Positions 1-5,940 of a stretch of DNA of 5,940 nucleotides are shown here, in pieces. Source of the DNA: Candidatus Treponema excrementipullorum (GTDB lineage Bacteria; Spirochaetota; Spirochaetia; Treponematales; Treponemataceae). Each line of letters begins with the position of its first letter. Within the stretch, counting starts at the first letter, position 1. The notes below the pieces were generated by a model. The model saw only the letters and a list, made by a program, of their open reading frames with translations. It did not search any database and was not told where the DNA came from. The stretch covers positions 1 to 5,940 of the forward strand of contig JAHLFV010000055.1 of NCBI GenBank assembly GCA_018883625.1, in the 5' to 3' direction. Both the position numbers and the translations under genes were made by a program.

Positions 1-671
1 GCATTCATACCTGTTCCCAAAATAAAACCTACATAAGAACTGTATTTTGCTCCCAATCTCTTGCTGGCAGCACCGGCTTGCAATGCTGCAGTGGTATCAT
101 TCAATAGGACGATTCTTTCAGGTTTTTTCCATCCTTTTTTTACCAATGCTTCTGATAAAGATTTTCCTACTAATGAGCCTACTACAGATTTTGCTTTAAT
201 TTCTTTTGAAAAGGAAATGACCTCACCGTCTCCATCGGGAGTAATATTGATTTCATAGGAAAAACAAAAACCGATACGATCACTGAGATTTTTTAAGTGT
301 TCAAGATTTTCAGCAATGGCGTCAAAAAACTCATCCTTTGAAAGCTCTCTTTCAATACCGGGCATGGAACATTTTTCAAGATGTGAAATAGTAGGAACAC
401 CGGACTCATCAAAAGAAACCAAACAGGATCTAAAATTTGTTCCCCCTGCATCTATAACTATAACAGATGTATTTTGGGGTGTCTTTTTAGGAGGCAAGCC
501 CCAGGTTGGGATCATTGGTTGCCGCGCATCCATAGGTCCTTCTCCGTACCCTATATCCAATCCTTTTTCCATATCATACAAGATACTATCAATTAAAGAA
601 TTGATCTCCAGTCCTCCCACCGGAAATTTATTCCGGCCTAAAAAAGCACTGACTTGCTGAAATACACTCAT
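1..671 (-). CDS. hxk: Hexokinase, eukaryote-type family, N-terminal 223 residues (3' end outside window)
   Basis: Predicted to phosphorylate glucose or a related hexose with ATP in the cytoplasm, the entry step of glycolysis. Translating the minus strand gives, in order: the phosphate-1 loop DAGGTNFR (residues 74-81); the sugar-binding segment GFCFSYEI (134-141); a degenerate lysine segment SFSKEIKA (153-160), with K156 at the position of the substrate-contacting lysine of yeast hexokinase; LLNDTTAALQAG (189-200), where D192 is the likely catalytic base; and GFILGTG (215-221), the adenosine/phosphate-2 loop start. Order and spacing match the hexokinase family (about 440 residues), so about half is present. 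The ATG at 671 is chosen because GGAG at 678-681 lies six bases upstream; an in-frame ATG at 683 has no Shine-Dalgarno. Oddity: the classical FSYP and WTKG motifs read FSYE and FSKE. Family assignment is firm; the exact sugar is inferred. Confidence 0.93.
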   Translation of the reverse strand, partial: MSVFQQVSAFLGRNKFPVGGLEINSLIDSILYDMEKGLDIGYGEGPMDARQPMIPTWGLPPKKTPQNTSVIVIDAGGTNFRSCLVSFDESGVPTISHLEKCSMPGIERELSKDEFFDAIAENLEHLKNLSDRIGFCFSYEINITPDGDGEVISFSKEIKAKSVVGSLVGKSLSEALVKKGWKKPERIVLLNDTTAALQAGAASKRLGAKYSSYVGFILGTGMN

Positions 672-677
672 AAAATA

Positions 678-681
678 CTCC
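678..681 (-). promoter_or_regulatory. Ribosome-binding site of the hexokinase gene (decides the start)
   Basis: On the minus strand GGAG is followed by six bases and then ATG at 671. It overlaps an alternative in-frame ATG at 683, which itself has only AT-rich sequence upstream. This supports translation from 671, giving a protein beginning MSVFQQ rather than MEYFMS. Confidence 0.7.
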
Positions 682-704
682 ATAATGTTAAATATCGCTT
701 GTCT

Positions 705-733
705 AGTATACCACAGGAATTCGGTACTTGCAA
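705..733 (-). promoter_or_regulatory. Predicted sigma-70-type promoter of the hexokinase gene, with extended -10
   Basis: Read on the minus strand, TTGCAA (733-728, four of six matches to TTGACA) is followed by a 17-base spacer (727-711) and TATACT (710-705, five of six matches to TATAAT). The spacer ends in TGG directly before the -10, which makes an extended -10 (TGn). The expected start is near 698, a G, leaving a leader of about 27 bases with GGAG before the ATG at 671. Positions and matches are read directly; activity is inferred. Confidence 0.6.
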
Positions 734-756
734 CACAAAAATATTTTTCATAGAAT
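728..756 (+). promoter_or_regulatory. Predicted sigma-70-type promoter of the helicase gene, possibly giving a leaderless transcript
   Basis: TTGCAA at 728-733, a 17-base spacer at 734-750 and TAGAAT at 751-756 (five of six matches to TATAAT) form a standard arrangement. Seven bases after the -10 comes the A of the ATG at 764, so the predicted transcript would begin at the start codon itself. No Shine-Dalgarno precedes 764, which fits. The same hexamer serves as the -35 of the opposite promoter because TTGCAA is its own reverse complement. AT-rich DNA yields such matches by chance, so confidence is moderate. Confidence 0.45.
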
Positions 757-763
757 ACTTTTC

Positions 764-2899
764 ATGCTGGAAAATTTACAAAAAGAGCTGAACAAAGAAC
801 AGTATGAAGCAGTCACTACCACGGAAGGCCCTCTTTTGATTATAGCGGGAGCCGGAAGCGGAAAAACCAGGGTCATCACCTATCGCATAGCCTACATGTT
901 AGAAAAAGGAATTCCCCAAAGTCAAATCTTAGCCCTGACATTTACAAATAAAGCTGCCCGAGAAATGGAAGAGAGAATAAAAGAGCAAACAGGAAAAAAA
1001 TTACAAAATCTTACAGTTTCAACATTTCATGCCTTCGGAGTAAAAATTCTCCGCCAAGATATAGAAAAACTGGGATGGAGAAGTAATTTTTCGATTTATG
1101 ATGAAACAGATAAAAATCAACTTATAAAAGAAACAGGTCAGGAATTGGGCTTTTCTTCCGACGCCTTGGACGTTTATGCCATAGCAAACCTTTTTTCAAA
1201 TATAAAAATCGGACGGTGGACCTGGGACAACCCAAATCCTAAACTTCGGGGAAACAACCAGTACAAAGAATTGTATAAAGAATATCAAGCTGGATTAAAA
1301 CTCTACAATGCCGTAGATTTTGATGATTTGATAGCATTGCCAATACAGCTTTTTACGGAACATCCCGAAGTTCTGCAACGGTACAGAGACAGGTACAAAT
1401 ACATCATGGTGGATGAATTTCAGGACACATCTATACAGCAGTACAGTTTTTTGCACTTGATCGCTGATAAAAATGTTGCGGTGGTAGGAGATGACGATCA
1501 GTCGATCTATTCTTGGCGGGGAGCTAACTACGAAAACATAAAAATGTTTGAACGTGATTTTCCCCAGGTACGGGAAATACGACTGGAGCAAAATTATCGG
1601 TCAACAGAAACAATTTTGGCTGCTGCCAATGGCGTTATTTCCCACAATACAAACAGAAAAGACAAGTCTCTCTGGTCCGGTAACGGTTCCGGTAAGCCCA
1701 TAGAAATTTTTCTTCCCCAAAACGAAAGTGCAGAGGCTGATTTTATTGCCGAAACAATTCAGGGAATGCGAATGTCGGAAAAAAGAAGTTATGACGACTT
1801 TGGTGTCCTTATGCGAGCCAATACCCAAAACAGGGCTATAGAAGAAGCGTTTTTAGCAAACAATATTCCCTACACCATGAGTGGCGGAACAAGTTTTTTT
1901 CAAAGGAAAGAAATCAAAGATATAATCAGTTATTTACGGGTATGCGCCAATCACGACGACGATATAAATCTTCTACGGATTTTAAACACTCCCCGTCGTG
2001 GCATCGGTCGGAAAACCTTGGAAGTTCTCAATGAAATTGCCAAAGAATATCATTGTTCCTTATGGGAAGCCATTTCCAAGGTTATAGCTCCCATTACAAA
2101 TACTACCTCTGAAAATACTACGGATTTGGAAAATTCCCGCACGCCTTGGAACCATAATTCCGATGCAGATGATTTTTCTTTAACATCACACGAAACAGCT
2201 CCCTTGTCAGATTTTGCCATTAACAATAAAACCCTTTTGGAATTAGAAAATTTTTACAATTTGATTTCTGAGTGGAGAGGTACATTACTCTCCGGTCACG
2301 GCTTGGCAAAAAAGGTCCGATCTCTGGTAGAAGCCATCAATTATTGGGACTATCTGATTGGGGAATATCAAAAAAACGAAAAAGCAGCCAGATTTAAGTT
2401 CTTAAATATTGAAAGCCTGTTGCAATCCATGGAAGTGTGGGAAAATACGGAAAATGCAGAAGGTCGGGAACCCAATCTTTTCAACTACCTCAACAGAATA
2501 ACACTTCTTTCCAGAGATGACATGGAAGACGACACTCTCAAGGGTAAGGTCAATCTTATGACAATTCACGCTTCAAAAGGTTTGGAATTTCCGGTGGTTT
2601 TTATTGCAGGAGCAGAGGATGGTATCATCCCCCATGCCCGCAGCATTGAAGAGGGAGAGGAAAATATAGAAGAAGAACGACGGCTTTTTTACGTTGCCAT
2701 AACTCGGGCTCAACACAAGCTTTTTATATCAAGCTGTCAGCACCGCAAAAAAATGCAAGCCGTCGTGGAATGCACTCCTTCCAGATTTCTTGATGAAATT
2801 CCGGCACATCTTGTAGAGTACCACGAACCCCAGGAACCTGTTGACGATAAAACAGCCCAAGAAATGTTCGCGGCACTCAAACAAATGTTTTCAAAATAA
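764..2899 (+). CDS. rep: ATP-dependent DNA helicase, UvrD/PcrA/Rep family (Rep-like)
   Basis: A 3'-to-5' superfamily 1A helicase of 711 residues, expected to unwind DNA and strip proteins from it during replication restart and repair. Motifs, numbered from the ATG at 764: Q motif LNKEQYEAV (9-17); Walker A GAGSGKT (29-35); Ia TFTNKAA (59-65); Ib TVSTFHAFG (84-92); Walker B VDEFQDT (216-222); III VGDDDQSIYSWRGA (241-254); IV LEQNYRS (274-280); V MTIHASKGLEF (599-609); VI EERRLFYVAITRA (637-649). All catalytic residues are present. DDDQSIYSWRGA and SGGTSFFQRKEIKD (373-386) resemble E. coli Rep more than PcrA or UvrD as I recall them, and the short C-terminus lacks the long PcrA-type tail. Residues about 444-483 form a polar insert. 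An upstream in-frame TTG at 728 would add 12 residues but they are not family-like. Family certain; Rep versus PcrA/UvrD naming less so. Confidence 0.95.
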   Translation: MLENLQKELNKEQYEAVTTTEGPLLIIAGAGSGKTRVITYRIAYMLEKGIPQSQILALTFTNKAAREMEERIKEQTGKKLQNLTVSTFHAFGVKILRQDIEKLGWRSNFSIYDETDKNQLIKETGQELGFSSDALDVYAIANLFSNIKIGRWTWDNPNPKLRGNNQYKELYKEYQAGLKLYNAVDFDDLIALPIQLFTEHPEVLQRYRDRYKYIMVDEFQDTSIQQYSFLHLIADKNVAVVGDDDQSIYSWRGANYENIKMFERDFPQVREIRLEQNYRSTETILAAANGVISHNTNRKDKSLWSGNGSGKPIEIFLPQNESAEADFIAETIQGMRMSEKRSYDDFGVLMRANTQNRAIEEAFLANNIPYTMSGGTSFFQRKEIKDIISYLRVCANHDDDINLLRILNTPRRGIGRKTLEVLNEIAKEYHCSLWEAISKVIAPITNTTSENTTDLENSRTPWNHNSDADDFSLTSHETAPLSDFAINNKTLLELENFYNLISEWRGTLLSGHGLAKKVRSLVEAINYWDYLIGEYQKNEKAARFKFLNIESLLQSMEVWENTENAEGREPNLFNYLNRITLLSRDDMEDDTLKGKVNLMTIHASKGLEFPVVFIAGAEDGIIPHARSIEEGEENIEEERRLFYVAITRAQHKLFISSCQHRKKMQAVVECTPSRFLDEIPAHLVEYHEPQEPVDDKTAQEMFAALKQMFSK

Positions 2900-2900
2900 T

Positions 2901-5594
2901 TTATCTGCCAAAGAGGCCTTTTAATGCATCTTTAGCTGCTTCTTCAGCCTTTTTCTTAGCTTCTTCCGCAGCTTTTGCAGCAGCTTCTTCAGCTTTACGT
3001 TTTGCCTCGGCAGCGACTTCTTCCGCTTTGCGTTGAGCTTCTTCGGCAGCCCTTTGGGCAGCTTCTTCAGCCTTCCGTTTTGCTTCTTCAGCAGCAGCCA
3101 TAGTATCCTCAACAGCTTGATTTATAGCTGCTTCAGCCTCTTCGATTTTACCTTTAAGTCTGTTTTCGGCATCTACCTGAGCCTGTTGAAGTTTAGCTAC
3201 ATAGTCTTCTATCTTTGCAGCCTGAGCTTCCACTTCACCTTTAATTCTTTCGAATTCGTCGAACAAAGGTTGAACTTTTTTTGCAGCCTCTGTAAGTAAT
3301 ATATCTATCTGTTCCTTTATGGCCTTCTTGATAGCTTCCAGTTCTTCGTTAAAAACTTCGGTAATAGCCCGACCGAATTGTTCATCCAAATCAGTGGTAA
3401 CGTCCATAGATAAACCCCTTGCAGAACTGTAAGCCACCTCAAATCCGGCTTTCAAAGCGTCAAATTTATTCAAAGTCCTTGTATACAAACCATGAATATA
3501 TTCTGGGCTGAAAGGATCTACCTCAAAGGCAATAGGTGAAATATTAATCGAACCACCCAAAGAGAAACTTCCGTCATCATCGGCACCGATTTTTGCATTG
3601 ATCACACTGGAACCTTCCATAGAAGGTACACCAGGTACTTTATATGATTCCGGCAATCCCAGCTTGATGTCATATCCTGCCCCGGAATAAGTCAGTTGAA
3701 ATAAATCATTTTTCCTGTAACTGCGCAAGTCCACAGTTCCGGTAATTGTATCGCTTTGCTTGCCGTGGAGTACCCGGCCCACAGCTACTGCAGGCTTTCC
3801 CCATTTGTCCATATTATTGCTGATATCGGTGATATCGATGGCAAGAGAGAAGTTTGAATCAGCCCCGGAGCCATGAAGTTTTTTTATCAAGAAGGTGGGA
3901 TGGGGATCTATGGAAAAATCAATAGTCTGACCTTCATACCGTTTTACAGATTTAACAATGGCAGCCTTTGTCCGTTCGGATTTTGTTTGAGAATACTTTT
4001 GTGCAAGTCCCAAAGCTTCCTGTAATTTTGGATAGTATTCACCCAAAAGAGTTGTCAGGAAAAGGTCAATATTTGATGCAAAAAATTGTTGTCCATCAGG
4101 GAGTTTGAAGGAAGTTATTCTGTCAACTTCAGAAGATACTAAAGCAATATCGCTGTTTACTGCATCCTTTACCAAATTTCCCCAAGAAGATACCTCATCC
4201 ACATCTGTTTCCAACATAGACACTGTTGATTCGGTATTTTCTTTCAATACCATAGCTTTATCGATAGCGGAGTCAAGGACAGCTATAGCATCGGTTATCT
4301 TTCTGGGATCCTGCTGAATTCCAGCCCAGTCAAAGTTTATGGCAGACTCTGTATCGTTAATAAGATTTTGAAGATCTGTAGCCATTTGATCCGGTACATT
4401 TTGCCATCTAGGAATCATTTCCTGCAATTTATCCCCGATTTCCAACACAGCATCGGGAGAAGACAGATTTTGGGAAATATTATCTATAATCAACTGAGGA
4501 TTATATTGGTTCAACATACCCATAATGTTGTCTACCACGGCATTTATGCTTTCTGTAGTCATGGCAGTGATTTGTTGCTCCAATTTTGAAGGCTCTTTTT
4601 CTTTTACCGGTTTGGGCGGTAAAGCCCCATCTGTCTTTCTGGGAGTTCCCGTACGTACATCAGCTATAGCAATCTCATCAATAGTCACCTTTTTCTTTAA
4701 TAACTGCATTAAATCAAAGTCAAAAGTCAATCGGCCTATTTCAAATAGATTAGTCATAGTACTTTTTTTGTTGGCAACTTCCATACCTTCCAAAGTAAAG
4801 TTGGCATCCAACAAATCCAAATGCACGTATCTAATATCACATTTTGCCCCAAAAGCAGCCTCCATCCCCTTTTGTATACCCGATTTTATGAGACTGTCTT
4901 TGAAAAGAGATACAACAAAAAAAACAGCAAAAATACTGGCAACAGTGATCAATAAAGGTCCCCATTTTACTCTGCCTTTTTGTTTTTTTACTTCGATAGC
5001 CAAGCGCTTTAGCCGAGTAAAATCAGCTTTGGAAAATTCTCTGCCGGCAGGAATCATGTATTTTACTTTTTTTCCCACCGTTACTTCTTCAAATTGAGAC
5101 TCAACATATTTTTTATCGCTGATAATGTATAAACGCCGTAAAATGCGTCTATTCAAAGCTCTTTTTGAGTATTTTTTCCGCAACAGTTTAGGCAAATCTT
5201 CTGTCTTAGTGGATTTTTTCTTGTTTATTCCCCGTTTTTTCCTTTTCCCTGTATCGACAGGAGACTGTTCCTCTGCAAGAACAATTTCTGTATGAGAGAC
5301 TTCTGCTTCAGGCTCCTTGGCTTCAGACTGTGTGGCAACAACTCCACTATCTTCCGCTTTAGATTGGTCAATGCAATTTTCTTCTGTTTTTTTTGCATCG
5401 GTTTGAGCAACAACATCACCGCTCTTCTGCTGAGATTGCGAAAGTGTATCAACCTCTGTGTCGCTCGATTTCACAGCCATAGAGTCATCTTGACTTATAT
5501 TCCTTTCAGTCCTCTTTTTTTTCTGTACAGCGGTTTCCGGTGATATCTTTGTTACCTCTTTATCAGTATTCTGTCCTTTTTCGTCTTTTTTCAT
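2901..5594 (-). CDS. TIGR03545-type large envelope protein: single membrane span, AsmA-like region, long Ala/Glu/Lys helical tail
   Basis: This 897-residue protein has no established function. Residues 1-130 are polar and charged with an imperfect repeat; 115-210 are strongly basic; 212-230 form one hydrophobic span. The basic flank predicts the N-terminus inside the cell and about 665 residues in the periplasm. Directly after the span come features I recall from the TIGR03545 family and AsmA-like proteins: SGIQKGMEAAFGAKCDI (238-254), NLFEIGRLTFDFDLMQLLKKK (282-302, split by G287) and the TGTPR turn (315-319). Residues 340-550 look mainly helical, 555-735 beta-rich, and 748-893 a charged helix rich in AEEA/RKAEE resembling TolA domain II. 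The ATG at 5594 has AAGAGG at 5601-5606 at good spacing. It is second in an operon with the TIGR03546-type gene, a pairing known for this family. A scaffold or lipid-bridging role is only inference. Confidence 0.85.
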   Translation of the reverse strand: MKKDEKGQNTDKEVTKISPETAVQKKKRTERNISQDDSMAVKSSDTEVDTLSQSQQKSGDVVAQTDAKKTEENCIDQSKAEDSGVVATQSEAKEPEAEVSHTEIVLAEEQSPVDTGKRKKRGINKKKSTKTEDLPKLLRKKYSKRALNRRILRRLYIISDKKYVESQFEEVTVGKKVKYMIPAGREFSKADFTRLKRLAIEVKKQKGRVKWGPLLITVASIFAVFFVVSLFKDSLIKSGIQKGMEAAFGAKCDIRYVHLDLLDANFTLEGMEVANKKSTMTNLFEIGRLTFDFDLMQLLKKKVTIDEIAIADVRTGTPRKTDGALPPKPVKEKEPSKLEQQITAMTTESINAVVDNIMGMLNQYNPQLIIDNISQNLSSPDAVLEIGDKLQEMIPRWQNVPDQMATDLQNLINDTESAINFDWAGIQQDPRKITDAIAVLDSAIDKAMVLKENTESTVSMLETDVDEVSSWGNLVKDAVNSDIALVSSEVDRITSFKLPDGQQFFASNIDLFLTTLLGEYYPKLQEALGLAQKYSQTKSERTKAAIVKSVKRYEGQTIDFSIDPHPTFLIKKLHGSGADSNFSLAIDITDISNNMDKWGKPAVAVGRVLHGKQSDTITGTVDLRSYRKNDLFQLTYSGAGYDIKLGLPESYKVPGVPSMEGSSVINAKIGADDDGSFSLGGSINISPIAFEVDPFSPEYIHGLYTRTLNKFDALKAGFEVAYSSARGLSMDVTTDLDEQFGRAITEVFNEELEAIKKAIKEQIDILLTEAAKKVQPLFDEFERIKGEVEAQAAKIEDYVAKLQQAQVDAENRLKGKIEEAEAAINQAVEDTMAAAEEAKRKAEEAAQRAAEEAQRKAEEVAAEAKRKAEEAAAKAAEEAKKKAEEAAKDALKGLFGR
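2925..3095 (-). repeat. Degenerate Ala/Glu/Lys repeats encoding the helical tail of the TIGR03545-type protein
   Basis: Residues 834-890 repeat the motif KAEE four times (K841, K856, K867, K882), with spacings of 15, 11 and 15 residues. On the plus strand this shows as recurring gcttcttc/ttcagc and ttccgc runs. Codon use varies among the copies, so the repeats look old or kept by protein-level selection rather than freshly duplicated. Confidence 0.8.
5304..5423 (-). repeat. Imperfect tandem repeat in the N-terminal cytoplasmic linker of the TIGR03545-type protein
   Basis: Residues 58-72 (SGDVVAQTDAKKTEE) and 83-97 (SGVVATQSEAKEPEA) are recognisably alike and start 25 residues apart. The DNA shares short blocks such as GTTGTTGC but is diverged elsewhere. 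The segment is polar and probably disordered. The repeat is weak and may be partly due to low complexity. Confidence 0.4.
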
Positions 5595-5597
5595 AAC

Positions 5598-5940
5598 TTA
5601 CCTCTTAAATACATCTGTAACATCGTTGTAGGTAGATATGATCTTCTCCACAAACGGCAACTGTTTAAAAGCGATCCACACTTTTGAAGATGTAATCTTT
5701 GGAGAGAGAATCCGTCTCCAAAACCAAATAAACAGTCGGGCAAAAATGTAGACAGGGATATACAAAACAAGTCCGCTGACTAAACTCCCCATAACAACAG
5801 TGTTATTAAATTTGGTAAAAGCTACAAAAGGAATGTCCAGTAATCTTCCGTAAATCGGTGCCATAGATTCTATGGAAAGAACAGTATATCCCAATTCGTC
5901 AAAAAACATATCAAAACGGGACACAAATAAAGATAATAGC
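5598..5940 (-). CDS. TIGR03546-type membrane protein, C-terminal 113 residues (5' end outside window)
   Basis: The reading frame is open through the right edge and ends at UAA 5598-5600. The visible part begins with a hydrophobic stretch (LLSLFVSRFDMFF), then the segment FTKFNNTVVMGSLVSG, then a strong membrane span reading through LVLYIPVYIFARLFIWFW (about 5718-5771), and a basic cytoplasmic-type tail starting RRILSPK. The FNNTVVMGSLV block is the feature I associate with TIGR03546/DUF2062-like proteins, small multi-span membrane proteins found next to TIGR03545. A GTG at 5924 could be read as a start, but the hydrophobic sequence continues upstream in frame and looks like part of the family, so I treat the gene as truncated by the window. 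It is the first visible gene of the operon; function is unknown. Confidence 0.8.
   Translation of the reverse strand, partial: LLSLFVSRFDMFFDELGYTVLSIESMAPIYGRLLDIPFVAFTKFNNTVVMGSLVSGLVLYIPVYIFARLFIWFWRRILSPKITSSKVWIAFKQLPFVEKIISTYNDVTDVFKR
5601..5606 (-). promoter_or_regulatory. Ribosome-binding site of the TIGR03545-type gene, inside the end of the upstream gene
   Basis: AAGAGG on the minus strand forms the last two codons (Lys, Arg) of the upstream gene. The UAA stop at 5598-5600 and three further bases separate it from the ATG at 5594-5592. Ribosomes finishing the upstream gene would sit on this site, so the two proteins are probably translationally coupled. Confidence 0.75.

Noticed and set aside
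61..660. Plus-strand open frames at 61-258 and 316-660.
   Set aside because: They lie opposite the hexokinase frame, which carries all the expected motifs on the minus strand. Their translations show no recognisable domain.
728..763. TTG start for the helicase at 728, preceded by AGGAA at 715-719.
   Set aside because: The 12 added residues do not look like a UvrD-family N-terminus, and 728-733 fits better as a -35 hexamer. It stays possible because the Shine-Dalgarno spacing is good.
2911..2922. AAAGAGGCCTTT near the convergent junction as a terminator hairpin.
   Set aside because: Only AGGCCT is self-complementary, with no room for a loop, and it lies within coding sequence of the minus-strand gene.
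2925..3095. The gcttcttc-type repetition as a CRISPR array or tandem DNA repeat element.
   Set aside because: Units are irregular, lack spacers, stay in frame and encode an Ala/Glu/Lys helix, so this is a protein-level repeat.
4525..5097. A 190-codon plus-strand open frame.
   Set aside because: It is the antisense shadow of the TIGR03545-type gene. Its hydrophobic, Ser- and Phe-rich composition is what the complement of Lys- and Glu-rich codons gives.
5922..5924. GTG as a true start of the TIGR03546-type gene.
   Set aside because: The frame stays open and hydrophobic to the window edge (LLSLF before the GTG), matching the family, so the start is outside the window.

Overview
The window looks like chromosomal DNA of a spirochaete, most likely a host-associated Treponema. 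It is AT-rich and tightly packed. It holds a eukaryote-type hexokinase, a Rep/UvrD-type helicase, and a two-gene envelope pair of the kind annotated TIGR03545/TIGR03546. The genus call rests on recalled similarity of these gene families and was not checked by a search. I see no mobile elements, CRISPR arrays, tRNA or rRNA genes; apart from the pair this is ordinary core-genome sequence.

Layout, left to right. (1) Positions 1-671, minus strand: N-terminal half of a hexokinase whose 3' part lies outside the window. (2) Positions 672-763: a short divergent intergenic region with a promoter-like signal in each direction. The two signals appear to share one self-complementary -35 hexamer, TTGCAA, at 728-733. 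(3) Positions 764-2899, plus strand: a complete superfamily 1A DNA helicase closest to Rep, possibly translated from a leaderless transcript. (4) Position 2900: a single base separates the helicase stop from the stop of the convergent gene. (5) Positions 2901-5594, minus strand: a large single-span membrane protein of the TIGR03545 type, with a charged cytoplasmic N-terminus, an AsmA-like region after the membrane span, a predicted beta-rich section, and a long Ala/Glu/Lys helical tail. (6) Positions 5598-5940, minus strand: C-terminal part of its partner membrane protein (TIGR03546 type), whose start lies beyond the right edge.

The last two genes form one operon read right to left, three bases apart, with the ribosome-binding site of the second inside the final codons of the first. 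They are the least understood part of the window. Their architecture suggests an inner-membrane-anchored device reaching across the periplasm, but no function is established by the sequence. Hexokinase (sugar phosphorylation) and helicase (replication and repair) share only the regulatory gap and have no evident functional link to the pair.
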